Below are positions 1 to 7,800 of a stretch of DNA of 51,321 nt, in pieces. This DNA comes from an uncultured Eubacteriales bacterium. Its GTDB lineage: Bacteria; Bacillota; Clostridia; Christensenellales; Aristaeellaceae. Location: contig CACXBB010000005.1 in assembly GCA_902765735.1 (NCBI GenBank), forward strand, positions 1-51,321, read 5' to 3'. Position 1 is the first letter of the stretch, and each line of letters opens with the position of its first letter. The notes under the pieces are model-generated. The model saw only the letters and a list, made by a program, of their open reading frames with translations. It had not been told where the DNA came from and searched no databases. Position numbers and translations under genes: made by a program.

Positions 1-95
1 AGTAGCGGCGGTGCGTACAAGTCAAGGGAAATCAACGCAGAAATGCAGCCAAAGACGCCGAAAATGCGCTTCAGGCATTTTAGAAACACACTCTA
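1..95 (-). repeat. F4 element, right half, at the left edge
   Basis: Read on the minus strand from position 95, it starts TAGAGTGTGTTTCTAAAATG and stays alignable with the copies at 44980 and 51226 through the shared block GGCTGCATTTC. It is more diverged than those two, which are identical to each other over 86 bp. It carries the opposite orientation to the copy at the right edge, and both edges contain AAGTCAAGG (19-27 here). Joining right edge to left edge would give about 160-200 bp with 20 bp terminal inverted repeats and TA at each outer end. That is the form of a miniature inverted-repeat element; the joining is inference. Confidence 0.7.
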
Positions 96-534
96 ATGTC
101 ACAGCCATTTCGATCTCGTCATCGTCCTCGCTGCCGGTCGCGGAGAAGCCCCGGCTTTCATAGAGCTTTTGCGCGACGGGATTGTCCCTGTTGCAGGTCA
201 GCGCCACCCGGCCAGAATCGCCGAACGGCTTCGTCCGGATGTATCGGAGGACCTGATCGAGGGCCTTGCCGCCGTAGCCGCGCCCCTGTTGGGAGGCGTC
301 GATCATCATGTGCCAGATATCGTACTCGGGAACGTCGTAATCGTAGATCACCATGACGTACCCGACCATCCTGCCCGCGGCATAGATCCCGAAGGGCTGG
401 CACTGATCCCGGTAGACATACGCCTGCGCGAGACTCCGGACCGGGTGCGAGACGAAGCGCTCCTGTCCCGGGGCGAGGCTGAGATTGAATGCGTCGATGA
501 AGTTGTCCTCTGTGATCGGTCTGAGTTCTGTCAA
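22..534 (-). CDS. GNAT family N-acetyltransferase with a repeat-encoded tail
   Basis: 170 aa. The fold is the GNAT acyl-CoA-binding type: the segment GRGYGGKALDQVLRYIR (about residues 84-100) matches the Q/RxxGxG/A pyrophosphate loop, and ALTCNRDNPVAQKLYESRGF is the usual strand-helix motif before the C-terminus. The substrate is unknown. The start is TTG at 534, which overlaps the dpaL stop as TTGA and has AAGGAGAG about 8 nt upstream; the nearby ATG at 538 is in another frame. The true domain ends near residue 146. The last roughly 24 residues are translated from the F4 repeat, so the native stop is probably lost. It is the last gene of the purine operon by overlap, but a role in purine breakdown is not shown. 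Confidence 0.85.
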   Translation of the reverse strand: MTELRPITEDNFIDAFNLSLAPGQERFVSHPVRSLAQAYVYRDQCQPFGIYAAGRMVGYVMVIYDYDVPEYDIWHMMIDASQQGRGYGGKALDQVLRYIRTKPFGDSGRVALTCNRDNPVAQKLYESRGFSATGSEDDDEIEMAVTLECVSKMPEAHFRRLWLHFCVDFP

Positions 535-1736
535 TCATTCTCTCCTTCCCACACGATCCTCCGGTAGTTTTCGGGATCGGTATCGCCCTCGGTGGAGAAC
601 AGCAGCACGGCGCTGTCCCTGTTCAGCTGAAGCGCCTCTTTCAATCCGGCATAGGCGGGGTCGGTCATCAGCGCGGCGACGACGCCCATGCCCACCGCGC
701 CGGACTCGCCGCTGATGACGGCAGGGTCGCCCCTCAAAGGCGCGGCCAGCATCCGCATGCCCCGGGCGCTGACCCAGTCCGGGCAGGCCAGGAAGGCGTC
801 GGCGTGGTTGCGCAGTATGTCCCAGCCGAGGGTGTTCGGCTCGCCGCAGGCCAGGCCTGCCATGATGGTGGGCAGGTCGCCGGTGACGATGGCGGGGCTG
901 CCGTCGCCCTGGCACGCGCCCTTGTACAGGCACGCGGCGGACTCGGCCTCCATGATGACGAACTTCGGCGGATTCGACGGGAACAGGTTGGCGTAGAACC
1001 CCACCACCGCCGAGGCGAGGCTGCCCACGCCCGCCTGCACGAACACGTGGGTGGGCCGGTTGACCTCCAGCGCCCGGAGCTGCTCGACGGCCTCCTGCGC
1101 CATGCTGCCGTAGCCCTGCATGATCCAGGCGGGGATCTCCTCGTAGCCCTCCCATGCGGTGTCCTGCACCACCACGCCGTGCTCGGTCTGCGCGGCCTCC
1201 TTCGCGGCGAGGCGCACGCAGTCGTCGTAGTTCATATCCTCGATGGTGACCTGAGCGCCCTCCTTGGCGATGTTGTCAAAGCGCATCTTCGCGCTGCCCT
1301 TGGGCATGTGCACGACGGACTTCTGCCCCAGCCGGTTGGCCGCCCAGGCCACGCCGCGGCCGTGGTTGCCGTCGGTGGCGGTGAAGAAGGTGGCCTGGCC
1401 GAAGTCCCTGCGGAACTGTTCGCCGGTGAGGTAGTCGTAGCTCATCTCCCCGATGTCCTTCCCCACCTCGCCCGCGATGTAGCGGGCCATGGCGAAGGAG
1501 CCGCCCAGCACCTTGAAGGCGTTCAGGCCGAAGCGGTAGCTCTCGTCCTTGACGAACAGGCTGCCCAGGCCGAGGCGCGCAGCCATGCCGTCCAGCCGCG
1601 CCAGCGGGGTGACGGAATACTGGGGAAAACTTCTGTGAAACGCCCGCGCCTTTGAGACGTTGTCAGGCGACATGATCTGAAGGTGCCTGTCTTCGCTCTT
1701 CGGCATGGCGTTGAGGGTCCATTTGATGCTCTCCAT
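531..1736 (-). CDS. dpaL: Diaminopropionate ammonia-lyase (YgeX/DpaL)
   Basis: 401 aa, close to the family length. This is a fold-type II PLP enzyme that converts 2,3-diaminopropionate to pyruvate and two ammonia. The PLP lysine is K75 in NAFKVLGG. TDGNHGRGVAW (121-131) and QDTAWEG (191-197) probably hold the two catalytic aspartates described for the E. coli enzyme, and GVGSL (236-240) is the phosphate-binding glycine loop. The start chosen is ATG 1736, preceded by GAGGAGG at good spacing; the open frame continues upstream only because it shadows ygfK. In urate/xanthine degradation clusters of gut anaerobes this enzyme acts late in the pathway, which fits its place beside ygfK, ssnA and xdh. 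ygeY and ygeW, usual partners, are not in this window. Confidence 0.93.
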   Translation of the reverse strand: MESIKWTLNAMPKSEDRHLQIMSPDNVSKARAFHRSFPQYSVTPLARLDGMAARLGLGSLFVKDESYRFGLNAFKVLGGSFAMARYIAGEVGKDIGEMSYDYLTGEQFRRDFGQATFFTATDGNHGRGVAWAANRLGQKSVVHMPKGSAKMRFDNIAKEGAQVTIEDMNYDDCVRLAAKEAAQTEHGVVVQDTAWEGYEEIPAWIMQGYGSMAQEAVEQLRALEVNRPTHVFVQAGVGSLASAVVGFYANLFPSNPPKFVIMEAESAACLYKGACQGDGSPAIVTGDLPTIMAGLACGEPNTLGWDILRNHADAFLACPDWVSARGMRMLAAPLRGDPAVISGESGAVGMGVVAALMTDPAYAGLKEALQLNRDSAVLLFSTEGDTDPENYRRIVWEGEND

Positions 1737-1750
1737 AGCGGCCTCCTCGA

Positions 1751-4735
1751 TCAATCGTTGTGCAAAAGCCAGGGGTAATCGCGGATCACGGCCCGGATCA
1801 CGCCCGCTGCGTCCGTGGGCAGCGTCTCCACATCGACGACCTGCTCCTGTCCGTCGAGGCGCACCTTCACGCGGCCGTCGCCGAGGACCATGAAGCCCGC
1901 GTTTTCGCTGTCCGCGAAGTCCTCCTCCGACCAGAACAGCGTGAACTTGTCGCGGTAGGGCCTGCCGTTGTAGGGGCAGAACACGGCGCAGTTGCCGCAC
2001 TCGTTGCACATGCCGTCCACGTGGACGATCTGCGTCTGACACCGGCCGGGCACGCGCACGGCCACGTTGGCGCGGTTCGGGCACACGTCCGCGCAGGCCT
2101 CGCACACCGACGGGCAGCCCAGGCAGCGCCAGTCGGGCGCGGCGGAGGTGTCCTCCGTCACCATGCCCTTCTTGAAGCGGTATTTCTCCTCCGGCGCGCG
2201 GTTTTCCGCCTCGCAGCCGTCGAAGCGCGCGCCCGCGATGGCCGCCGCGGCCGCCGCCGCGTCCGCGATGCCCTCCACCACGGTGGCCGGGCCGCGCCGC
2301 GCGTCGCCGATGGCGTACACGCCCGCCACGCTTGTGCGCATGCCGGCGTCCACCGCCGGGCGGCCCTTGGCGTCGAGCGCACAGCCCGCGGCCTCATAAA
2401 GCCCGGTCTCCACCAGCTCGCCCACGGCGGCGATCACCGCGTCCGCCGGGACGTTCACGACCTCGCCGGTGTCCACCGGCGCGCGCCTGCCGGAAGCGTC
2501 CGGCGCGCCCAGCGCCATCCTGCGGCAGATCAGTTGGCCGTCCTCCAACCGTTCCGGTGAGAGCAGCTCCATGAATTCCACGCCGTCGTCCAGCGCCATC
2601 TGCAGCTCTTCCTCGTCGGCGGGCATGTAGCGCCGGGTCCTGCGGTAGACCAGCCGGACGCTCCGGCCCCCCGGCAGCCGCCTGGCCGCCCGGGCCACGT
2701 CCATGGCGGTGTTGCCGCCGCCGATCACGACCACGTTTTCGCCGATCGAGGCGGCCCCGGGGTCCTTACGGATGGCCTCGAGGAACTCCAGCGCGTCCAG
2801 GCATTCGCCGGACTGAAGCGGGTTTTTGCCGCGCTTCCACGCGCCGACGGCCACGATCACGTCGGTAAAGCCCTCGGTCTTTAATGCTTCAATGGAGGAT
2901 ATCTCCCTGCCGCAGACGATCTTCGCGCCGAACGCCTTACAGATCTCGATGTCCCGCTCGATGTCCTTTTCGTCGATGCGGAAGCCGGGGATCACGTGGC
3001 GGACCACGCCGCCCGGGGTTGCCTTGCGCTCGAACACGGTCACCTCAACGCCCGCGCGGGACAGGAATGCCGCCGCCGACAGGCCCGCGGGGCCCGCGCC
3101 GATCACGGCGACCTTTTTGTCGCCGACGGCCTTCGCCGGGCGCAGGGTCGGGAGCACCTTTTCGCAGCCGTCCCGGGCCGCCGCCAGCTTGGTCTGGCGG
3201 ATGTTCACGCTGTCCTCATAGTAGTTGCGCATGCACTTGTCCCCGCAGTGGTGGGGGCAGAGGGTGCCGGTGATGAAGGGCAGCGGGTTCCTCTCAAGGA
3301 TGACGCGCAGCGCCTTTTCGGCGTCGCCCTCCAGCATCGCCTGTAAATAGGCGGGGATGTCCTGGGAGATGGGACAGCCGTTGCGGCACGGCGCGGAGAA
3401 GCAGTCAAACAGCGGAAGTTCCCTGCCGTTTTTGCGGTCCGGCAGCGGCTTGATGGGCTTTTTGTACAGCGCGGAGGCTGAAACGCCTTCGTCCAGCGCC
3501 TTCACTTGGGCCACGTCCACCCCGGAGAAGGGCGCGCTGCCGCACTCCATGAGGGTCGCCGCGACCTGTGAAAGCCGCTGGTAGCCGCCGGGCTTTAAGA
3601 TCGCGGTGGCCATGGTGATCGGCCAGATGCCGGCCTTAAACAGCGCCGCCGCATTGAGGGCCGTCGCGCCGCCGGAATACGATATGCGCAGGCGTCCGCC
3701 GAAGGTCTCGCTGATGCGCGCGGCCAGGTGGATGGTCAGCGGGAACAGCGCCCGCCCGGCCATGTACATCTCCTCGCTGGGCAGCTCGCCGCGGGTCACG
3801 TCCACCGGGAAGGTGTTGGTCAGCTTGACGCCGAACTCCAGCCCCTTCTCGGATGCCAGAGCGGTCAGGCGCGTAAGCATCGGCACCGCGTCGGCCCACT
3901 GGAGGTCCTCCCGGAAGTGCCGGTCGTCGAAGCACACGTAGTCAAACCCCAGGCTGTCAAGCCGCGCCCGGGCGTAGTCGTATCCCAGCAGGGTGGGATT
4001 TAACTTGATGTAGGTGTTCAGGCCCTTTTCCTCGATCAGGTAGGTGGCGATGCGCTCGATCTCGTCCGGGGGACAGCCGTGCAGCGTGGACTCCGTGATG
4101 GAGCGCGATATGCGGGAGCTGATGCCGCAGATGTAGGCTTCGTCCACGTTTTTGAACCGGTTAACGTTGGAGAGCGCCCAGTCGATGCACGCTTTGAAGA
4201 CCGCATTGTCCTTCGCCTCGATCAGACCGTCGATGAAGGCGTTGATCTTCTCGGATTTGATGCCCGCGAGGTCGTAGCCCACGGACATGTTGAACACGAA
4301 GGCGTCCGGGTCGCCGAGGCCGTATTCCCTCGCCAGCAGCTTGCAGGCCACCCAGGCCTTCACGTATTCGGCATACGCCTCATGGACGTAAAGCTCGGTA
4401 GACCACTCGCAGTTGTAGCACTCGTCGTCTGCGAGTATGCAGGGCTTGTTCACGCAGGCCGCCAGCTCCGGGCCGTCCATGACCTGCACGGTCTTGAGCT
4501 CGAAGAAGCGCGCGCCGGCGACGTAGGCCGCGATGATGTTCTGCGCCAGCTGTGTGTTCGGTCCGGCGGCGGGGCCGAAGGGCGCCTCGATCTTCTCGTC
4601 AAAGATCGGCAGGGCCTGGCCGTTTTCGTGCTTCACCGGATTTGCCACGCCGAACACGCTGCCGCACCTGCGATACTCCTCCAAAACCCAGTTCATCAGA
4701 TGCCCAAAGGCGATCGGGCGCATGATATCGCTCAT
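1751..4735 (-). CDS. ygfK: YgfK-type iron-sulfur flavoprotein of purine catabolism
   Basis: 994 aa, slightly shorter than E. coli YgfK. Residues 1 to about 430 look like a dihydroorotate/dihydropyrimidine dehydrogenase-type barrel. A linker with Cys clusters (PCRNGCPI about 450; CPHHCGDKC about 490) resembles the glutamate synthase small subunit. Then come an FAD dinucleotide motif (GAGPAGLSA, about 545) and an NAD(P)H motif (GGGNTAMDVARAARRL, about 680). Near the C-terminus are two 4Fe-4S motifs, CLGCPSVCEACADVCP and CNECGNCAVFCP (about 875-920). The start at 4735 has AAAGGAG upstream. The old label putative selenate reductase subunit is doubtful. In the urate gene cluster it is thought to move electrons for a reductive step on a purine-derived intermediate. 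Only 14 nt separate it from dpaL. Confidence 0.92.
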   Translation of the reverse strand: MSDIMRPIAFGHLMNWVLEEYRRCGSVFGVANPVKHENGQALPIFDEKIEAPFGPAAGPNTQLAQNIIAAYVAGARFFELKTVQVMDGPELAACVNKPCILADDECYNCEWSTELYVHEAYAEYVKAWVACKLLAREYGLGDPDAFVFNMSVGYDLAGIKSEKINAFIDGLIEAKDNAVFKACIDWALSNVNRFKNVDEAYICGISSRISRSITESTLHGCPPDEIERIATYLIEEKGLNTYIKLNPTLLGYDYARARLDSLGFDYVCFDDRHFREDLQWADAVPMLTRLTALASEKGLEFGVKLTNTFPVDVTRGELPSEEMYMAGRALFPLTIHLAARISETFGGRLRISYSGGATALNAAALFKAGIWPITMATAILKPGGYQRLSQVAATLMECGSAPFSGVDVAQVKALDEGVSASALYKKPIKPLPDRKNGRELPLFDCFSAPCRNGCPISQDIPAYLQAMLEGDAEKALRVILERNPLPFITGTLCPHHCGDKCMRNYYEDSVNIRQTKLAAARDGCEKVLPTLRPAKAVGDKKVAVIGAGPAGLSAAAFLSRAGVEVTVFERKATPGGVVRHVIPGFRIDEKDIERDIEICKAFGAKIVCGREISSIEALKTEGFTDVIVAVGAWKRGKNPLQSGECLDALEFLEAIRKDPGAASIGENVVVIGGGNTAMDVARAARRLPGGRSVRLVYRRTRRYMPADEEELQMALDDGVEFMELLSPERLEDGQLICRRMALGAPDASGRRAPVDTGEVVNVPADAVIAAVGELVETGLYEAAGCALDAKGRPAVDAGMRTSVAGVYAIGDARRGPATVVEGIADAAAAAAAIAGARFDGCEAENRAPEEKYRFKKGMVTEDTSAAPDWRCLGCPSVCEACADVCPNRANVAVRVPGRCQTQIVHVDGMCNECGNCAVFCPYNGRPYRDKFTLFWSEEDFADSENAGFMVLGDGRVKVRLDGQEQVVDVETLPTDAAGVIRAVIRDYPWLLHND

Positions 4736-4756
4736 GGAATGCTCCTTTCATTGCAA

Positions 4757-4814
4757 AGGTCAGTCAACCGGGCGATGAGGACATTGTCCTACGGGCATCG
4801 CCCCTACGGTTGCC
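4757..4814. repeat. F3 palindrome between ssnA and ygfK
   Basis: GGGCGATG and GCATCGCCC are separated by a short centre that itself contains CCTACGG, and are followed by the family tail CCCTACGG. It fills the 84 bp gap between ssnA and ygfK, the only sizeable gap in this part of the operon. Confidence 0.7.
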
Positions 4815-4819
4815 CATCG

Positions 4820-6160
4820 TCAATACTCCCTGTGGTTCAGCGCTCCCCACAGTTTTTTGCTCTGCTCCAGCGTCCAGGCGTTGATGCGGTCCTCGTCGAA
4901 CTCCACAAACCGCCGGTCGTGGTACAGCAGGCGGCCGTTGATGACGGTGGTCGAGCAGTTGCGGCCGTTCATGCCGAAGAGCATGTGGCCGTCGATGTTC
5001 TCCGCGCCGAAGGGCGTGAAGGGCCTGTAGTCCATCACGATGACGTCCGCCGCCGCGCCCTCCTTCAGGATGCCGAGGGGCACGCCGAAGTACTTCTCCG
5101 CGATCACGCGGTTGTTCATAAACTGCATCGTCACGTCCTCGCCCCAGGCGACGTTGGGCAGCGCGGCGTTGTGGCGCTGGATGATCAGGAACACCTTCAT
5201 GCTCTCCAGCATGTCGTGGGTGTAGGCGTCGGTGCCCATGCCCACGGTGATGCCCTTCTTCATCATCTGCAACACCGGCGCGCAGCCCACGGCGTTGCCC
5301 ATGTTGGACTCGGGGTTGTTGACCACCATGGTGCCGGTCTCTTTGATGATGTCCATCTCGGCGGGGCTTACGTGGATGCAGTGACCGAGCAGTGTCCGCT
5401 CGCCCAGCAGGCCGTTGTACAAAAGCCGGTTCACCGGGCGGCAGCCGTAGTTGCGCAGGCTGTCGTAGACGTCGTTCATGCCCTCGGCCACATGGATGTG
5501 GAAGCCGGTCATGCCGTCGTTGGCCTCGACCATTTTCTCGAAGGTCTTGTCGGAGATCGTGAACAGCGCGTGCCCGCCGAACATGGCCTTGATCATGGGA
5601 TCGTCGGCCTTTTTAGCCCACTTGGCGAACTCGGCGTTCTCCTGAATGCTCTGCCGGGTCTTCTCTTCGCCGTCGCGCTCCGACACCTCGTAGCACAGGC
5701 AGGCGCGCATGCCCAGCTCCTTGGCCACGTCTTTGATGGCGAACAGGGAGCCGGGGATGTCGCCGAAGCTGGCGTGATGGTCGAAGATCGTGGTCACGCC
5801 GTTGCGGATGCAGTCGAGTATCGTGGCGTAGGCCGAGGCGCGGGTGCCGTCGAGGGTGAGCTTCCGGTCGATGGCCCACCACATGCCCTCCAGCACCTCC
5901 AGGAAGTTTGTGGGGTTGTTGCCCTCGATAGCGAGCCCCCGGGCCAACCCGGAGTAGATGTGCGTGTGGGCGTTGATGAGGCCGGGCATGATGACGTTGC
6001 CCCGCGCGTCCACAAACTGCGCGCCGGGGTACGCCGCCTTCATGGCGTCGGTCTCGCCCACGGCGACGATCCTCGCGCCCTCCGTGACCACCGCGCCGTT
6101 TTTCAGATATGGCCGGTCCGGGTCGCGGGTAATGACCTGTCCGTTGCCGATCAGTAACAT
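4820..6160 (-). CDS. ssnA: SsnA-type aminohydrolase
   Basis: 446 aa amidohydrolase-superfamily enzyme. The metal-binding HxH is in NAHTHIYSG (H65, H67). FHIHVAEGM carries the middle histidine and GTDAYTHDM the conserved aspartate. The start is ATG 6160, with AGGAGGTG upstream, and lies 3 nt after the 2Fe-2S subunit gene, so translation is probably coupled. SsnA is a fixed member of the YgeX/YgfK/XdhD cluster linked to anaerobic urate and xanthine use, where hydrolytic opening or deamination of a purine-derived ring is its likely job; the exact substrate is not proven. The call rests on the whole sequence pattern plus the neighbours. Guanine deaminase or chlorohydrolase are alternatives, but a separate guanine deaminase lies at 10351. 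Confidence 0.9.
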   Translation of the reverse strand: MLLIGNGQVITRDPDRPYLKNGAVVTEGARIVAVGETDAMKAAYPGAQFVDARGNVIMPGLINAHTHIYSGLARGLAIEGNNPTNFLEVLEGMWWAIDRKLTLDGTRASAYATILDCIRNGVTTIFDHHASFGDIPGSLFAIKDVAKELGMRACLCYEVSERDGEEKTRQSIQENAEFAKWAKKADDPMIKAMFGGHALFTISDKTFEKMVEANDGMTGFHIHVAEGMNDVYDSLRNYGCRPVNRLLYNGLLGERTLLGHCIHVSPAEMDIIKETGTMVVNNPESNMGNAVGCAPVLQMMKKGITVGMGTDAYTHDMLESMKVFLIIQRHNAALPNVAWGEDVTMQFMNNRVIAEKYFGVPLGILKEGAAADVIVMDYRPFTPFGAENIDGHMLFGMNGRNCSTTVINGRLLYHDRRFVEFDEDRINAWTLEQSKKLWGALNHREY

Positions 6161-6162
6161 GA

Positions 6163-6660
6163 TCACACCTCCTGATGGATTCCGAGTCGCTTGAGCATCG
6201 TCTTTTTGACCGCGCGGAATATGTTTTCGTAGCCGGTGCAGCGGCACAGGTGGCCGGACATGCGGATGCGTATCTCCTCGTCGGACAAAAGCCGGCCCTC
6301 GTTCAATATCTCCACCGCGCTCATGATGGCCCCCGGCGTGCAGAAGCCGCACTGCACGGCGGCCTCGTCGATGAAGGCCTGCTGGATGTCGGAGATCTCC
6401 CCGTTCGGGCCTTCGAGACCCTCCAGCGTCAGTATGTCCTTGCCGTCGGCCCACACCGCCAGGTAGATGCAGGAGTTGAAGCACTCGCCGTCGATCAACA
6501 CGTTGCACGCCCCGCACTCGCCGACCTCGCAGCCCTTCTTGACGCTGGTCAGCCGGAAGTCGTTGCGCAGCAGGTCCGTCAGCGACGCCCGCACGTCCAC
6601 CATGACCTCGCGCGCCTTGCCGTTGACGGTCAAGTGAATCAGCTTGTACTGCTTACCCAT
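6163..6660 (-). CDS. xdhC: Xanthine dehydrogenase-type [2Fe-2S] subunit
   Basis: 165 aa, the normal length for the small subunit of a three-component molybdenum hydroxylase. The plant-type cluster ligands are C44, C49, C52 (CEVGECGAC) and C64. The second, helical-domain cluster uses C104 and C107 (CGFCTPG) with C139 and C141 (CRCTGY). It relays electrons from the molybdenum centre to FAD. The start at 6660 overlaps the end of the FAD-subunit gene by 8 bp and has GGAGGTG upstream. In E. coli nomenclature the xdhC symbol is this iron-sulfur subunit; some databases use the name for a maturation factor, which this is not. It is cytoplasmic, with no twin-arginine signal. Confidence 0.93.
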   Translation of the reverse strand: MGKQYKLIHLTVNGKAREVMVDVRASLTDLLRNDFRLTSVKKGCEVGECGACNVLIDGECFNSCIYLAVWADGKDILTLEGLEGPNGEISDIQQAFIDEAAVQCGFCTPGAIMSAVEILNEGRLLSDEEIRIRMSGHLCRCTGYENIFRAVKKTMLKRLGIHQEV

Positions 6661-7540
6661 CGATCACACCTCCCGCCCGTTCAATGGATTCTGTCAGCGC
6701 GCGCTTCGCCAGCTCCACCGCGATGTGCTCGCGGAAGGCCTTGGCGGCGCGCCAGCTGTCGCGGGGATGGATGTCGTCGAGCACCGCCCGGGCGAAGGCG
6801 TCCACGGTCTCGCGGCACACCGCCCTGCCCCGGGCGATCGCCTCCGCCGACGGCGCGCGCATGGGCACCGGCCCCGCCACGCCGTAGGCGACGCGGGCGT
6901 CCTCAATGGTCTTTTTGTCACCGGACAGCTTCGCGTTCACCGAGCAGCCCAGGTTGGCGATGTCCATGGCCTCGCGCATGGCGTACTTGATGTAGCGGCC
7001 GAAGTAGCCCTCGTAGGCCGCCTTCGGGATGATGATGGCGGTCTGGAGCTCCGCGGGCCTTAAATCGACCACGCCCGCCTTGATGTAGAAGTCCTGTATC
7101 GGCAGCCGCCGCACGCCCTCGGGGCCATGAAGCTCCACGACGGCATCCCAGGCCATCAGCGTGGACGCGGAATCGGCGCTGGTAACGCCGTTGCAGGTGT
7201 TGCCGCCGATGGTGCCGATGTTTCTAATCTGCGGCCCGCCCACCAGGCTCACCGCCTCGCCCAGCACGGGAATTTTCTCCCGGATGATGGGCGATGCCGC
7301 GATGTGGGAGAAGGAGGTCAGCGAGCCGATGCGGATGGCTTCGTTTTCGTCATACGACACGCCGCGCAGCGCATCGATCGAGAAGATGCTCACCAGCTCC
7401 GCCCCGGCGCGGCGGCCCTCCCGAATCTGCACCAGCACGTCGCTGCCGCCGGCGATGATCTGCGCCTTGGGATGCTCCTGCAACAGCCGGATGGCATCCT
7501 GTACGCTCTCCGCCTCATAGAGCGCTTTTATGTCGTACAT
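6653..7540 (-). CDS. xdhB: Xanthine dehydrogenase-type FAD-binding subunit
   Basis: 295 aa, typical for the CO dehydrogenase-flavoprotein/XdhB family. IIAGGSDVLVQIREGR (about 28-43) and IGGNTCNGVTSADSAS (about 107-122) are the two FAD pyrophosphate-binding motifs, and the CO_deh_flav_C region forms the C-terminal third. It passes electrons from the [2Fe-2S] subunit to NAD or another acceptor. The start ATG 7540 has only a weak CAGGTG ribosome site. It follows xdhA after the F1 palindrome at 7567-7800 and overlaps the next gene by 8 bp, so subunit synthesis is probably coupled downstream but separated from xdhA. Confidence 0.92.
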   Translation of the reverse strand: MYDIKALYEAESVQDAIRLLQEHPKAQIIAGGSDVLVQIREGRRAGAELVSIFSIDALRGVSYDENEAIRIGSLTSFSHIAASPIIREKIPVLGEAVSLVGGPQIRNIGTIGGNTCNGVTSADSASTLMAWDAVVELHGPEGVRRLPIQDFYIKAGVVDLRPAELQTAIIIPKAAYEGYFGRYIKYAMREAMDIANLGCSVNAKLSGDKKTIEDARVAYGVAGPVPMRAPSAEAIARGRAVCRETVDAFARAVLDDIHPRDSWRAAKAFREHIAVELAKRALTESIERAGGVIDG

Positions 7541-7566
7541 GGAGGCACCTGCCTTTCGTCGTTTTA

Positions 7567-7800
7567 TCAGAGTTCAGAGTTGAGAGTGCAGTTTCAGAGT
7601 TCAGAGTGCAGAGTGCAGAGTACAGTTTTGGTTCAAATCCCTTCGGGATTTGTTTTGATTTAAAGAATAATTACAGTGATAGCCCGTACTGCCGTAGCCT
7701 TATTATCAAAGAAATCCTCAGGATTTCCACCAAAACTGCACTCTGTACTCTGTTCTCTGTACTCTGCTACCTGTAGCTGTCCTCTGTTATCTGCTGTCTG
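7567..7800. repeat. F1 palindrome between xdhA and xdhB
   Basis: The left arm contains CAGAGTGCAGAGTGCAGAG and the right arm ACTGCACTCTGTACTCTG. Inside are two mini-hairpins, CAAATCCCTTCGGGATTTG and GAAATCCTCAGGATTTCC, around a core with CAGTGAT and TACTGCCGTAGCC. The core is inverted relative to the copies at 10141 and 12460. The TAA stop of xdhA (7787-7789) lies in the outer right arm. I see no open frame with a ribosome site in this gap. Confidence 0.85.

Noticed and set aside
1737-2105. Upstream extension of the dpaL frame
   Set aside because: It overlaps the ygfK C-terminus in another frame and is Arg-rich; ATG 1736 has a strong ribosome site.
4079-6157. 692-codon open frame on the plus strand
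   Set aside because: It is opposite ygfK and ssnA, shows His/Val/Asp/Gly-rich composition typical of antisense frames in GC-rich DNA, has no recognised domain, and has no ribosome site.
7623-7655. tRNA-like GGTTCAAATCC inside the F1 repeats
   Set aside because: It looks like a T-arm, but the following bases fold back into the mini-hairpin and no acceptor, D or anticodon arms are present.
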